Positions 5,492 through 12,843 are shown, numbered from the stretch's first letter. The stretch is DNA of 15,053 nucleotides from Thermofilum sp. (GCA_020832965.1 JAJHRM010000032.1:1-15053), one strand, 5' to 3'. The notes: a model not told the origin generated them from the sequence alone. Program-made: numbers and translations.

Positions 5492-8220
5492 GTGCACAAG
5501 TAAATTTCCCACAGCTAGACATAGACAGGGTAGCAACATGCATCAAGAATGCAGTCTTGAGGGCAGGCAACGAGGAAGAAGTAAGAATGGGCGTCTCGAG
5601 GTGCATAGAAGACGAGATTCTTAAGCCACTAGGTATAAGTCAAATAGGCAGATACGAGTACACACTTGTCTCTGGAGCCAGAGTAGACGCACTATACGGC
5701 CACGTAATAATCGAGTACAAGGCCCCCGGAAAACTAACAACACCCCGCGACGTACAAAGGGCAAAAGAGCAAGTCATAGGATACATAACAAAGGAGGCTG
5801 GAAGCAAACAGGAGTACAGCAGGTACCTCGGAGTAATCATTAGCGACAGGATAGCATTCGTAAGATATGACGCTAGAACAGACACGTGGCTCCTAAGAGG
5901 TCCCTACGACATCAGAAGAGAATCCATCATAAAACTCATCGAGGCACTCAGGGGCCTAAGGAGAAAACCACTAGACGTTGACCACTTGGTTAGAGACTTT
6001 GGTCCAAAATCACCAGTAACAATGAAAATTGTAAAAATTCTCTACAAGAAACTCTTGGAAACAAAAAATACAAGAACTAAGATACTCTTCGAGGACTGGC
6101 TAAGGCTATTCAGACAGGCAACAGGATACACCCCAGAGGAACTAGAGGAGCTCCCACAGCTTGCAAAAGAATACGGCTTGGGAGGCAGCGTACAATACGA
6201 TGCCCTTATATTTTCTATCCACACATACTATGCACTCTTGCTGAAACTTATAGCAGCTGAGATAGCATATCTCTACGGAGCAGGAAAGTTCCTAAAATCA
6301 TACATTGCACAACTAGACGATTCATATGCAAGGGGAGGAGTAGAGGAACTCAGAGAAACATTGAAAGAGCTAGAAGGAGGAGGCATTTTCAGGAAACTCT
6401 TAAGCGTAGAAAACTTCCTCGAAGGAGACTACTTCTCATGGTACGTAGACGAACTCGACAACGAGCTCGGCGACGCAATTTCCCAGCTTATCAGACTCCT
6501 ATCAGACTACGAGGTCGCCACACCACAGCTAGAACCCGAGTTCGCAAGAGACCTACTCAAAAGACTATATCAAAACCTTGTCCCAAGCGAACTGCGACAC
6601 AGGCTCGGAGAGTTCTACACACCAGACTGGCTAGCAAACCTACTCCTAGACGAGGTAGGCCTAAGCATCGAAAACCTTGAACGACTAGGAAGCGAAGACC
6701 CCCTGAAACCACTAGAGCTCAGAGTACTCGACCCAGCATGCGGCTCAGGCACATTTCTAATCCTCTACCTAAGCAGGCTAAGAATGTATGCAGAAAACCA
6801 CCACATGCTAGACCAACTCTTACACTATGTCCTAGACAACGTTGTGGGCTACGACATGAACCCCCTAGCAGTGCTCACAGCCCGGACTAACTACCTCCTG
6901 CACATAGCCGACCTCCTCACTTATGCAAGCGGCACAATAGAAATCCCAGTCTACCTTGCCGACTCAATAATGCTCGAGAGAAAAACAGACACAAGCTTCT
7001 CAAGTAGCTCAACCTACACTCCAACAACTACCTATGTTTTTAGAACCGTAGTTGGAGACTTCAAAATACCCGCATCACTCGTTCAAAAGGGATATCTTCC
7101 AAGCATCCTCTACGAGGTTTCAAAAGCCATGGAGAGCAAATATACTGTCAACAACTTTACGAATAGAATTAAAGCCTACTATACTCTTGATGAAAAAGAA
7201 CTAGAACTCTTAGTCAGTTTCTATGAAAAACTACTTCAACTCGAAGAAGAAAAGAAAAACAATGTCTGGGTCGCAATCATACGGAACGCTTTCGCACCAA
7301 TCCTGCGAGGCAAATTCGACTTTGTCGTAGGAAATCCGCCCTGGATAAACTGGGAAAACCTACCTGAAAGCTACAGAGAAATGAGCAAGGATTTATGGAG
7401 AATCTATGGACTGGAAAAAATAAGAGGAAAAACTGGATTAGGTAAGGTGAAGAGGGATCTAGCCATGCTATTTCTTGCAAGAAGTTTTGACCTCTATTTG
7501 AAGGAGGGCGGCAAGCTGGGCTTCTTAATGCCATTTACGGTCTTCAAGGCTCAGGCAGGTGCTGGATTCAGAGAGTTTCTAGCACGTAAGACAAAAATAA
7601 AAATCATACATGATCTAGTAACACTCTATCCTTTCGAAGGAGCTGTCAATAGAGCATCAGCATTGGTTGTGGAGAAAATCTGTGACCTTAGCATGGAAAA
7701 AATACCAGAAGACAGAGAAAGAGCTATTCAGGACGCTTACAATGCAAACATAAAGGGCGTGTTGCACGTGATATGGGTTAATCCAAGCGGAAGACCTATA
7801 CCCACAGACACCTCTCTCTATGATGTACTCAAGCAGACAAGAAGATATAACGCCATCATGGTTCCCATTGAGCCCCATAAGCCTGAAACTCCTTGGATGC
7901 AGATCACGCAAAAAGCTCTTAACACTGCTAGGAAGCTTTTAGCTAGGCAACAGTTCTACGAAGCGCATGCGGGGGTCTATACAGGTCTAAACCAGGTTTA
8001 TTACGTTCAAGTTGAGGGGACAACTCCGGATGGTAAATTAGTCATTACAAATCCGCCGGAAACAGGACAGAAGAAAAAAGTTAGACAAATAGATGCAGTG
8101 ATAGAGCCTGATCTAGTTTATCCCCTGATTAGAGGTAAAGACGTTAAAAAATGGTATATAAGTTTCCGAAGCGCGCGCGCGATACATACAAATATTTCTA
8201 CACATTTTTCAATGAGTTAG
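5488..8220 (+). CDS. Type IIG-like (PglX-like) restriction-methyltransferase, N-terminal part, frame broken
   Basis: This 910-residue frame carries a nuclease and an adenine-N6 methyltransferase in one chain. Residues 55-100 hold a PD-(D/E)XK site: D67, E76-Y-K78, then Q95 in a QVIGYI helix. A helical linker follows. The methyltransferase has motif X GEFYTP at 374-379, the SAM-binding motif I DPACGSGT at 415-422, and the catalytic motif IV NPPW at 616-619. Target-recognition sequence begins after about 780 and includes LIRGKDVKKW near 880-889. The last 13 residues (from AIHTNIS) are out of frame and end at TAG 8218-8220; the rest of the recognition domain continues in another frame. The layout matches type IIG/Eco57I and LlaGI-like enzymes and resembles BREX PglX, though PglX proper lacks the N-terminal nuclease. 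As it stands the protein lacks most of its recognition domain, so it may cut or methylate without specificity or be inactive. Confidence 0.85.
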   Translation: MSAQVNFPQLDIDRVATCIKNAVLRAGNEEEVRMGVSRCIEDEILKPLGISQIGRYEYTLVSGARVDALYGHVIIEYKAPGKLTTPRDVQRAKEQVIGYITKEAGSKQEYSRYLGVIISDRIAFVRYDARTDTWLLRGPYDIRRESIIKLIEALRGLRRKPLDVDHLVRDFGPKSPVTMKIVKILYKKLLETKNTRTKILFEDWLRLFRQATGYTPEELEELPQLAKEYGLGGSVQYDALIFSIHTYYALLLKLIAAEIAYLYGAGKFLKSYIAQLDDSYARGGVEELRETLKELEGGGIFRKLLSVENFLEGDYFSWYVDELDNELGDAISQLIRLLSDYEVATPQLEPEFARDLLKRLYQNLVPSELRHRLGEFYTPDWLANLLLDEVGLSIENLERLGSEDPLKPLELRVLDPACGSGTFLILYLSRLRMYAENHHMLDQLLHYVLDNVVGYDMNPLAVLTARTNYLLHIADLLTYASGTIEIPVYLADSIMLERKTDTSFSSSSTYTPTTTYVFRTVVGDFKIPASLVQKGYLPSILYEVSKAMESKYTVNNFTNRIKAYYTLDEKELELLVSFYEKLLQLEEEKKNNVWVAIIRNAFAPILRGKFDFVVGNPPWINWENLPESYREMSKDLWRIYGLEKIRGKTGLGKVKRDLAMLFLARSFDLYLKEGGKLGFLMPFTVFKAQAGAGFREFLARKTKIKIIHDLVTLYPFEGAVNRASALVVEKICDLSMEKIPEDRERAIQDAYNANIKGVLHVIWVNPSGRPIPTDTSLYDVLKQTRRYNAIMVPIEPHKPETPWMQITQKALNTARKLLARQQFYEAHAGVYTGLNQVYYVQVEGTTPDGKLVITNPPETGQKKKVRQIDAVIEPDLVYPLIRGKDVKKWYISFRSARAIHTNISTHFSMS

Positions 8221-9173
8221 TCAATAGAAGCGGTGAACCTTACAAATCAAAATTGGAACCTTATAGAAAATTACCCTTAAAGGATGCAGAAAAAATCGCC
8301 CCACCTTTTTATTGGATTTTTAATGTGAAACCCAGTTTGTCTCTGTACAAAGTTGTCTGGAAGAGAATAGCTGGGGCTATTACTGGTAAAGCAGTTAGTT
8401 TTGCATGTAGCGTTATCGAGCCCATAGAAGGGAAACCTGTGATACCGGATGATAGTACAATCTTGGTGGACGCAGATTCCCCCGAGGAGGCTTACTATTT
8501 GGCTGGGTTTTTAAATTCTATTATTTCTCGGACTATAATTTCATCATATACGTATGAGCTAAGGCAAGAAACACATATATTAGACTTTATTAAGGTGCCA
8601 AAGTTTGATTCAAATAATTCCACTCATTTGAAAATAGCTGAGCTTTCAAAGAGAGCGCATGAATTGGCTAAATGTATTTATGCCGAGAAAAGGCCTGCTT
8701 ATTGTAGTGCCATTGATGCTGAGGATGAACTCAGAAAAGTCGAGAGAGAGCTTGACCTGGCTGTGGCCCAGCTTCTTGGGCTTTCTGAGGATGACTTGAG
8801 GGAGTTTGAGAGGCTTTATGCTATTTTGTCTGGGGAAGAGTTACCTGTTGAGGAAGAGGTAGAAGTTCCGCAACATCCAAATGTGAGTATTTTGGGCACT
8901 GTTATTAAGCCGGGATTACAGTCCTTTGTAGAGGTTAATGTTGTTAATCCTAGTGGTGAGGAGATCGAGTTTCACTATGAGTTTCCGTGGGGTAGCGGCT
9001 CTTTTAGGCTTGTTGAGGGGAAGTATAGGATAGATGTGCCTCCCTTGTCGCCGGGCAAGTACAGGGGTGTTCTAAGGTGGGTTTGGCGCGGCGAGGAGCA
9101 GTCTAAGGAGGTTGTTGTCGAGGTTGAGGAGCACGTGGGGCCTAGGAGGCCTAGGACGCTTATGGGTCTCTAG
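8151..9173 (+). CDS. Methyltransferase target-recognition domain and C-terminal extension (second half of the split gene)
   Basis: From about 8180 this frame reads as the direct continuation of the methyltransferase: DTYKYFYTFFNELVNRSGEP, APPFYWIFNV, YKVVWKRIAG, EEAYYLAGFLNS and ILDFIKVPKF are typical of the recognition domain of type IIG/PglX enzymes, where residues near YLLGILNS and the VPKF strand are conserved. Helical residues follow (a coiled RKVERELDLAVAQLLGL segment). The last 95 residues form an added beta-rich domain. The ATG at 8151 lacks a ribosome site and lies inside the preceding frame, so independent translation is unlikely. With the frame restored, 5488-9173 encodes about 1227 residues, a usual size for these enzymes. 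The stop TAG at 9171-9173 abuts the next gene's GTG. Confidence 0.8.
   Translation: MVYKFPKRARDTYKYFYTFFNELVNRSGEPYKSKLEPYRKLPLKDAEKIAPPFYWIFNVKPSLSLYKVVWKRIAGAITGKAVSFACSVIEPIEGKPVIPDDSTILVDADSPEEAYYLAGFLNSIISRTIISSYTYELRQETHILDFIKVPKFDSNNSTHLKIAELSKRAHELAKCIYAEKRPAYCSAIDAEDELRKVERELDLAVAQLLGLSEDDLREFERLYAILSGEELPVEEEVEVPQHPNVSILGTVIKPGLQSFVEVNVVNPSGEEIEFHYEFPWGSGSFRLVEGKYRIDVPPLSPGKYRGVLRWVWRGEEQSKEVVVEVEEHVGPRRPRTLMGL
8171..8181 (+). repeat. (GC)5G dinucleotide tract at the methyltransferase frame break
   Basis: Five GC units (8171-8180) plus a G sit exactly where the reading frame must change, within a gene segment that is otherwise AT-rich. Dropping one unit gives the codons AGC GCG CGC GAT ACA TAC and joins FRSAR to DTYKYF in the downstream frame. 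Adding two units also restores the frame. An A6 run at 8146-8151 lies 20 bases upstream and is a second possible slip site. Confidence 0.7.
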
Positions 9174-10595
9174 GTGGCCTCTGTGAGTGAGCTCTATAAC
9201 AAGGTTTTGAAGTATTTTGGGGACTATGCTGTTGATAAGAGGCTTGCATATGAGCTTGAGCTTTCAAAGATTCCGAGGTACGTGGCCGAGTACCTAATTG
9301 CGGAATTTAAGGGTGAGGGGGGCGACTGGCAGGGGAAGCTCCGGAGATTTATACAGGAGAATTTTTATGAGCCAGAGGAGAAGGAGCTAGTAAAGCATGA
9401 GCTTGTGACTCAAGGGACTGTGAGGCTGGTCGACGAGTTGAGGGTTTTTGTTGACATAGTTTCTGAAACGCATGTGGGAGTTATTCAGAGCCTCGACCTC
9501 TGGGCAGAGGTCCCGGTAGACATTGTCGAGAAGAATAAGGCTTCTCTGGTCACAGGGATGTGGGGGCTCATAACGTTGTCCTTGTCCGTCGGGGAGAAGG
9601 AGGTGTTCGGCAGACCTATAAACGCGGTGGTTGTAGATTTCAAGCCTTTTCAGTCTCCAGAGATAGACCCCAAATTGCTGGTAGAGGCTAGGCCTTACTT
9701 TACCCTGGACGAGTGGATTGAGGTTCTTATCAATACTATTGGTCTTGATCCAAGCGTGTATAGTCCTAGGCAGAGGATGCTCTTCCTTTCTCGGCTTATC
9801 CCCATAATTGAGTGTAACGTTAATTTTGCAGAGTTTGGGCCCAAGGCTACGGGAAAGACTTATCTTTATAGGAATCTGAGCAATTATGTTAGGATTATTT
9901 CTGGCGGGAATATTTCCCCCGCAATGCTTTTCTACAACTTAAGGACAAGGGTTCCTGGAGAGCTCGCAGTCAAAGATGCAGTTATATTCGATGAGATTAG
10001 CAAGGTTAGGTTTAGCAACCCAGACGAAATGATGGGGAAGCTTAAGGACTATATGGAGAGCGGTATGTATGAGAGGGGGGACAAGAATGTGATGTCTGAT
10101 AGCTCGCTGGTTTTCATGGGAAACATCACTGTCGAGGCAAGCGGGTCAGGCTACGTGCCCGTAGAGGATCTGACGTATGTCCTCCCAGAAGCCATGAGGG
10201 ACGCTGCATTCATTGAGAGGATTCACGGCGTTGTCCCGGGCTGGGAGCTTCCAAAGATTTCGCAGGCAAAGTATCATCTTTCAAAGGGGTACGGCATAGC
10301 CTCGGACTACTTTGCAGAGGCTCTTCACTCTATGCGGAAAGAGAGCCTGGGTAGCCTTGTGTCCCAGCATGTCGAGCTGTCGGACAATTTCAAGATTAGG
10401 GACGAGAAGAGTTTCAAGAGGATGGCTAGCGGTCTGTTGAAGCTCCTATTCCCGAATAAACAGTTCGACAATAGTGAGCTCAAGGTGGTCATCGACATGG
10501 CCCTAGAGTATAGGCAACGCGTCAGAGACTGGCTACACAAGATAGACCCAGGAGAATATCCCAATGAGAAGCTCTCAGTAAAAATTGTTGGCTGA
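9174..10595 (+). CDS. brxL: BrxL-like AAA+ ATPase (short form)
   Basis: The 473 residues have the BrxL layout: an N-terminal region of about 200 residues (including GLITLSLSVGEKEVFGRPIN), then the AAA+ core with Walker A GPKATGKT at 222-229, SGGNISPAMLFYNL after it, Walker B VIFDEIS with D273-E274, the family's KDYMESGMYERG segment at 291-302, and sensor-1 SLVFMGN with N317. The ERIHG and PGWELPKIS segments follow. No C-terminal Lon protease domain with a Ser-Lys dyad is visible, unlike the roughly 670-residue BrxL of type 1 BREX. BrxL proteins are known as DNA-binding AAA+ motors needed for phage exclusion. The GTG at 9174 directly follows the methyltransferase stop; a second GTG at 9183 is an alternative. 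This is a tightly coupled operon, so both proteins are expected to work together. Confidence 0.85.
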   Translation: MASVSELYNKVLKYFGDYAVDKRLAYELELSKIPRYVAEYLIAEFKGEGGDWQGKLRRFIQENFYEPEEKELVKHELVTQGTVRLVDELRVFVDIVSETHVGVIQSLDLWAEVPVDIVEKNKASLVTGMWGLITLSLSVGEKEVFGRPINAVVVDFKPFQSPEIDPKLLVEARPYFTLDEWIEVLINTIGLDPSVYSPRQRMLFLSRLIPIIECNVNFAEFGPKATGKTYLYRNLSNYVRIISGGNISPAMLFYNLRTRVPGELAVKDAVIFDEISKVRFSNPDEMMGKLKDYMESGMYERGDKNVMSDSSLVFMGNITVEASGSGYVPVEDLTYVLPEAMRDAAFIERIHGVVPGWELPKISQAKYHLSKGYGIASDYFAEALHSMRKESLGSLVSQHVELSDNFKIRDEKSFKRMASGLLKLLFPNKQFDNSELKVVIDMALEYRQRVRDWLHKIDPGEYPNEKLSVKIVG

Positions 10596-10644
10596 GGCTA
10601 AATTAATTCATTTTACTTGTCATATCTTCGGCAGGTGTCTTCGT

Positions 10645-11541
10645 TTACTTAAACCTATGCATGTATAATGGACAAGTCTCTTTAAACTCGCAACCCCTGC
10701 ACTTCCATTGCTTGGGTGACTGGGGTTCTTGGCCCTCGTCGACTTTCTTGAATGAGTTCAGGACGCGCAGAGCGTTATCTACATCTACGTTTGACTCCAA
10801 AGTCTCTGTTTGTTTTTCTTCGACTATGTGAATTTGCACTCTTTTCCTTTGTCTCTTGAAGAAGTAGCCGTAGAGGTCTGCCTGCGCGAGGGCTACGGGC
10901 TTGATGTAGTTGTAGAGGAAATGGCTACTCGTCGTCTTAAACTCATACACAAAGTCCTTTGTGATGCCGTCTGGCACACCCACAACGATGTAGTTGCTCC
11001 ACTTGAAGTTCCACCTTATGGTGGGGTATTTTTCAGCTAGGAGTGCTTGAAGGACTTCTCCACGCCTCTTTGGATCCAGCTCTTCCACCTTGGGACACAA
11101 GAGGATCTCCCTTCCAGACTCCCCTTTCCCGGTTGCCTCCCGAAATTTTTCTGCCTCTTCTTCCAATAGTTTTTCCACGTCGCTGAATCCTATACCGTCT
11201 CCTATCTGAAGCAGCTCATCTACGCTTGTAGGTTCCTTTGAAACAAGCCCCAGCCGCACAGAATAGGTTATCCTGTCGTATAGATAGCTTGCAAAGAACA
11301 TTAATTCATCCCTCCTACTCTTAAGAACCGACTTTACTGAACACCAGTAGTAATCAGCTATGTTGGCCATCCCCACAAATACAAGTCGATTTTCACCATA
11401 TCCTAGTCTATGCTTCTCAAGCCTGAGCAAGTCCAAAAGCATCCCTTCGAAGCTCTCCTCGTCCAGGAGTCGGTACTTATCCCTAAAAGCCGACAGCAGG
11501 AATCGAAGAAAGACCCTGTCATAATCTTTTTCTTCGCTCAC
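10645..11541 (-). CDS. Cas4/RecB-like PD-(D/E)XK nuclease with Fe-S cluster ligands
   Basis: This 298-residue protein shows the Cas4/AddB arrangement: a lone cysteine C67 in ADYYWC, the nuclease core with D191 in GVPDGI and E200-x-K202 in VYEFKTT, the Q220/Y224 helix AQADLYGYF, and a C-terminal CxxCx5C set (C281, C284, C290) ending in CPLYMHRF. In the family the four cysteines hold a 4Fe-4S cluster and the metal site cuts single-stranded DNA ends. It converges on the BrxL-like gene, with 49 bases between their stops. There are no cas1, cas2 or CRISPR repeats, so it is not in an adaptation cluster. GTG at 11541 is the only plausible start after the upstream in-frame TAG; a TTTAATTA element near 11577-11584 could be its TATA box. 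A role as end-processing nuclease of the neighbouring defence genes is inference. Confidence 0.85.
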   Translation of the reverse strand: MSEEKDYDRVFLRFLLSAFRDKYRLLDEESFEGMLLDLLRLEKHRLGYGENRLVFVGMANIADYYWCSVKSVLKSRRDELMFFASYLYDRITYSVRLGLVSKEPTSVDELLQIGDGIGFSDVEKLLEEEAEKFREATGKGESGREILLCPKVEELDPKRRGEVLQALLAEKYPTIRWNFKWSNYIVVGVPDGITKDFVYEFKTTSSHFLYNYIKPVALAQADLYGYFFKRQRKRVQIHIVEEKQTETLESNVDVDNALRVLNSFKKVDEGQEPQSPKQWKCRGCEFKETCPLYMHRFK

Positions 11542-11663
11542 AAGGATTACCCGTCTATAATTTATGGTTCTCTCCTAATTAAACTAATCCACCTTCCAAA
11601 ACGGCTCTACAATAGCATATAACCTCTCCCGCTTGCCTCGTATAGTTTTGCGGAGCAGATGAG

Positions 11664-11678
11664 AAATAAAAATAAATA
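11664..11678 (+). promoter_or_regulatory. TATA box for the EVE-domain gene
   Basis: AAATAAAAATAAATA at 11664-11678 predicts a transcript start near 11700, leaving a leader of about nine bases or less before ATG 11709. No Shine-Dalgarno sequence is present, which suits near-leaderless translation. Confidence 0.5.
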
Positions 11679-11708
11679 GATCCTCAACGAGAAATGCTTT
11701 GAAGTTTT

Positions 11709-12080
11709 ATGAATTACTGGACTCTTGTCGGCACGCTTGACAACTGGATGATAGGCATCGAGAAGGGCGTCTGGGGCGTCAGGGAGAGAGTCAGACCGCT
11801 GTGGGGCAAGGTCCAGCCGGGCGACAAGGTCGTCTTCTACGCCGTCAAGACAGGCGTCCTTGGCTATGGCACCGTCGAGGGCAAGTTTGAGAGCAGGGAG
11901 CTTCTCTGGCCCGAGGAGAAGGAGAAGGGCGAGCCGGTCTGGCCGCTTAGGCTCAAGATAAGGGTCGAGAAGGTCTATAGGGAGCCGAAAAAGAAGCCAG
12001 GCAATATGCTGGTAGGCTTCCCAATAAACAAGCTAGACCCAGAAACATTTAGAGAAGTCACAGGTGAATTCATCAAATAG
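11709..12080 (+). CDS. EVE-domain (PUA/YTH-like) protein
   Basis: The 123 residues match the EVE fold throughout: MNYWTLVGTLDNWMIGIEKG, WGV near residue 22, the LWGKVQPGDKVVFYAV core with the conserved PGD, TGVLGYGTVEGKFES, and WPLRLKIRVEKV toward the end. EVE domains bind modified bases such as 5-methylcytosine or its derivatives in an aromatic cage, and in prokaryotes they are frequent in restriction and modified-DNA-sensing systems. Here it stands alone, without a fused nuclease or McrB-type GTPase, divergent from the Cas4-like gene and close to a methyltransferase, which fits a reader of modified DNA or RNA. It has its own promoter and terminator. Its fold is well supported; its partner is inferred. 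Confidence 0.85.
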   Translation: MNYWTLVGTLDNWMIGIEKGVWGVRERVRPLWGKVQPGDKVVFYAVKTGVLGYGTVEGKFESRELLWPEEKEKGEPVWPLRLKIRVEKVYREPKKKPGNMLVGFPINKLDPETFREVTGEFIK

Positions 12081-12090
12081 TTTGCTTGTT

Positions 12091-12120
12091 CGCCTTCCGT
12101 AATTTCACAAGGCGTTTTTT
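12091..12120 (+). terminator. Hairpin plus T-run terminator after the EVE gene
   Basis: CGCCTT at 12091-12096 is perfectly complementary to AAGGCG at 12109-12114 with a 12-base loop, and six T residues follow at 12115-12120. It starts ten bases after the EVE stop codon. Confidence 0.6.
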
Positions 12121-12133
12121 GCATTGTTTAGCC

Positions 12134-12442
12134 TTATCCTTTGTTTATGAAGCCGTGTTCTATCCTTAGGTCTTCGTTTGTATCGTAATCTGTTATGTTC
12201 CGTATTTTTTGATAAATGTCTCGTCTGTTTTCGAGAAGGTATGTAGCATAATCGCATGCCTTTACTGGGTGCTTGGGCGTAGTGAAGATTATGTCAAAGA
12301 TATACCATGTATCATTGATTTTGACCTCTGGCAAGGCGTGGTCAACATAGTCTCCTAAGACTCCAACGATCCTGGTTTGGCAGTGTAGGCTGTCTCTGAG
12401 GAGGCGTGTTAATCTTAGTGCGAAATCTTCACATGCACTCAT
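12134..12442 (-). CDS. Minimal transglutaminase-like protein
   Basis: The 102 residues contain the papain/transglutaminase triad in order: C4 in SACEDFAL at the start of a helix, H35 in YVDHALPEVKI, and D50 in TWYIFDI, with the usual strand spacing. Archaeal and bacterial transglutaminase-like domains usually have 30 or more residues ahead of the catalytic cysteine, so this frame is likely N-terminally shortened. Its ATG overlaps the TGA of the GNAT remnant (12439-12442), and the region around it looks degenerate. It may be a protease- or peptidase-like remnant or a small active enzyme. Confidence 0.5.
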   Translation of the reverse strand: MSACEDFALRLTRLLRDSLHCQTRIVGVLGDYVDHALPEVKINDTWYIFDIIFTTPKHPVKACDYATYLLENRRDIYQKIRNITDYDTNEDLRIEHGFINKG

Positions 12443-12737
12443 TCTGGGTATGGGTCTACTTTTAGGACTGATATGTAGCCGCGGGCTTCGTAGAATTTCC
12501 TTGTCGGAGCGTAAGGCTGGTGGTTTGGGTCTCCGCTTGTCTTGGCTATGGTTAGTTTTGCGTGTCTAGCTCTTGCTATATGTTCGATGTGGCTGAGTAG
12601 CTTTGTGCCTTTTTGTTTGCCTTGGTGTTGTTTTTTACTGCTATCCAGAGTATCTCGGTGAGAACGGGTCTGAGGCTCATGGTTGCGCGCGCTAAGCCTT
12701 TTAGCAGATAGTAAAAGCACGCTCGCGCTGAAAACAT
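12439..12737 (-). pseudogene. GNAT acetyltransferase, frameshifted and truncated
   Basis: Two overlapping frames on the minus strand make one GNAT domain. The first, from ATG 12737, gives LLKGLARATMSLRPVLTE and then ILWIAVK. The second continues with QHQGKQKGTKLLSHIEHIAR (the acetyl-CoA-binding Q/RxxGxG-like loop, here QGKQKG), LTIAKTSGDP, and PTRKFYEARGY, all characteristic of the family. The frames meet at AAAAAAC (12636-12630 on the minus strand), where one missing A or a -1 slip joins them. The N-terminal strands and the last C-terminal strand of a normal GNAT are absent, so decay is the likeliest reading. Confidence 0.65.
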
Positions 12738-12787
12738 CAGCTGTGTTACCTACAGCCTGTATAAAGCGAAGGCTTCGGGTAGAAAAC

Positions 12788-12793
12788 TTTATA
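12788..12793 (+). promoter_or_regulatory. TATA box for the YwgA-like/AAA+ operon
   Basis: TTTATA at 12788-12793, preceded by an A-rich GAAAAC stretch like a BRE, predicts a start near 12816. A GGGAAAGGGG ribosome site at 12828-12837 then points to ATG 12844. Confidence 0.45.
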
Positions 12794-12843
12794 GGAAGGA
12801 GGCTTGAACAGTCTTAATTGGCTTGGCGGGAAAGGGGATAAAA

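Noticed and set aside
9141..9155. CCTAGGAGGCCTAGG palindromic stretch as an operator
   Set aside because: It encodes part of the methyltransferase C-terminus, is short, and lies too far from the BrxL-like start to serve as a ribosome site; chance is enough.
8151..9173. The second methyltransferase half as an independent specificity-subunit gene
   Set aside because: It lacks a ribosome site, starts inside the preceding frame, and the recognition domain is clearly cut at its left end by the frame change.
5488..10595. A complete classical BREX system
   Set aside because: No PglZ, BrxC, BrxA or BrxB is visible anywhere in the window; only PglX-like and BrxL-like parts are present.
10645..11541. 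A CRISPR adaptation cluster around the Cas4-like gene
   Set aside because: There are no direct repeats with regular spacers, and no cas1 or cas2 nearby.
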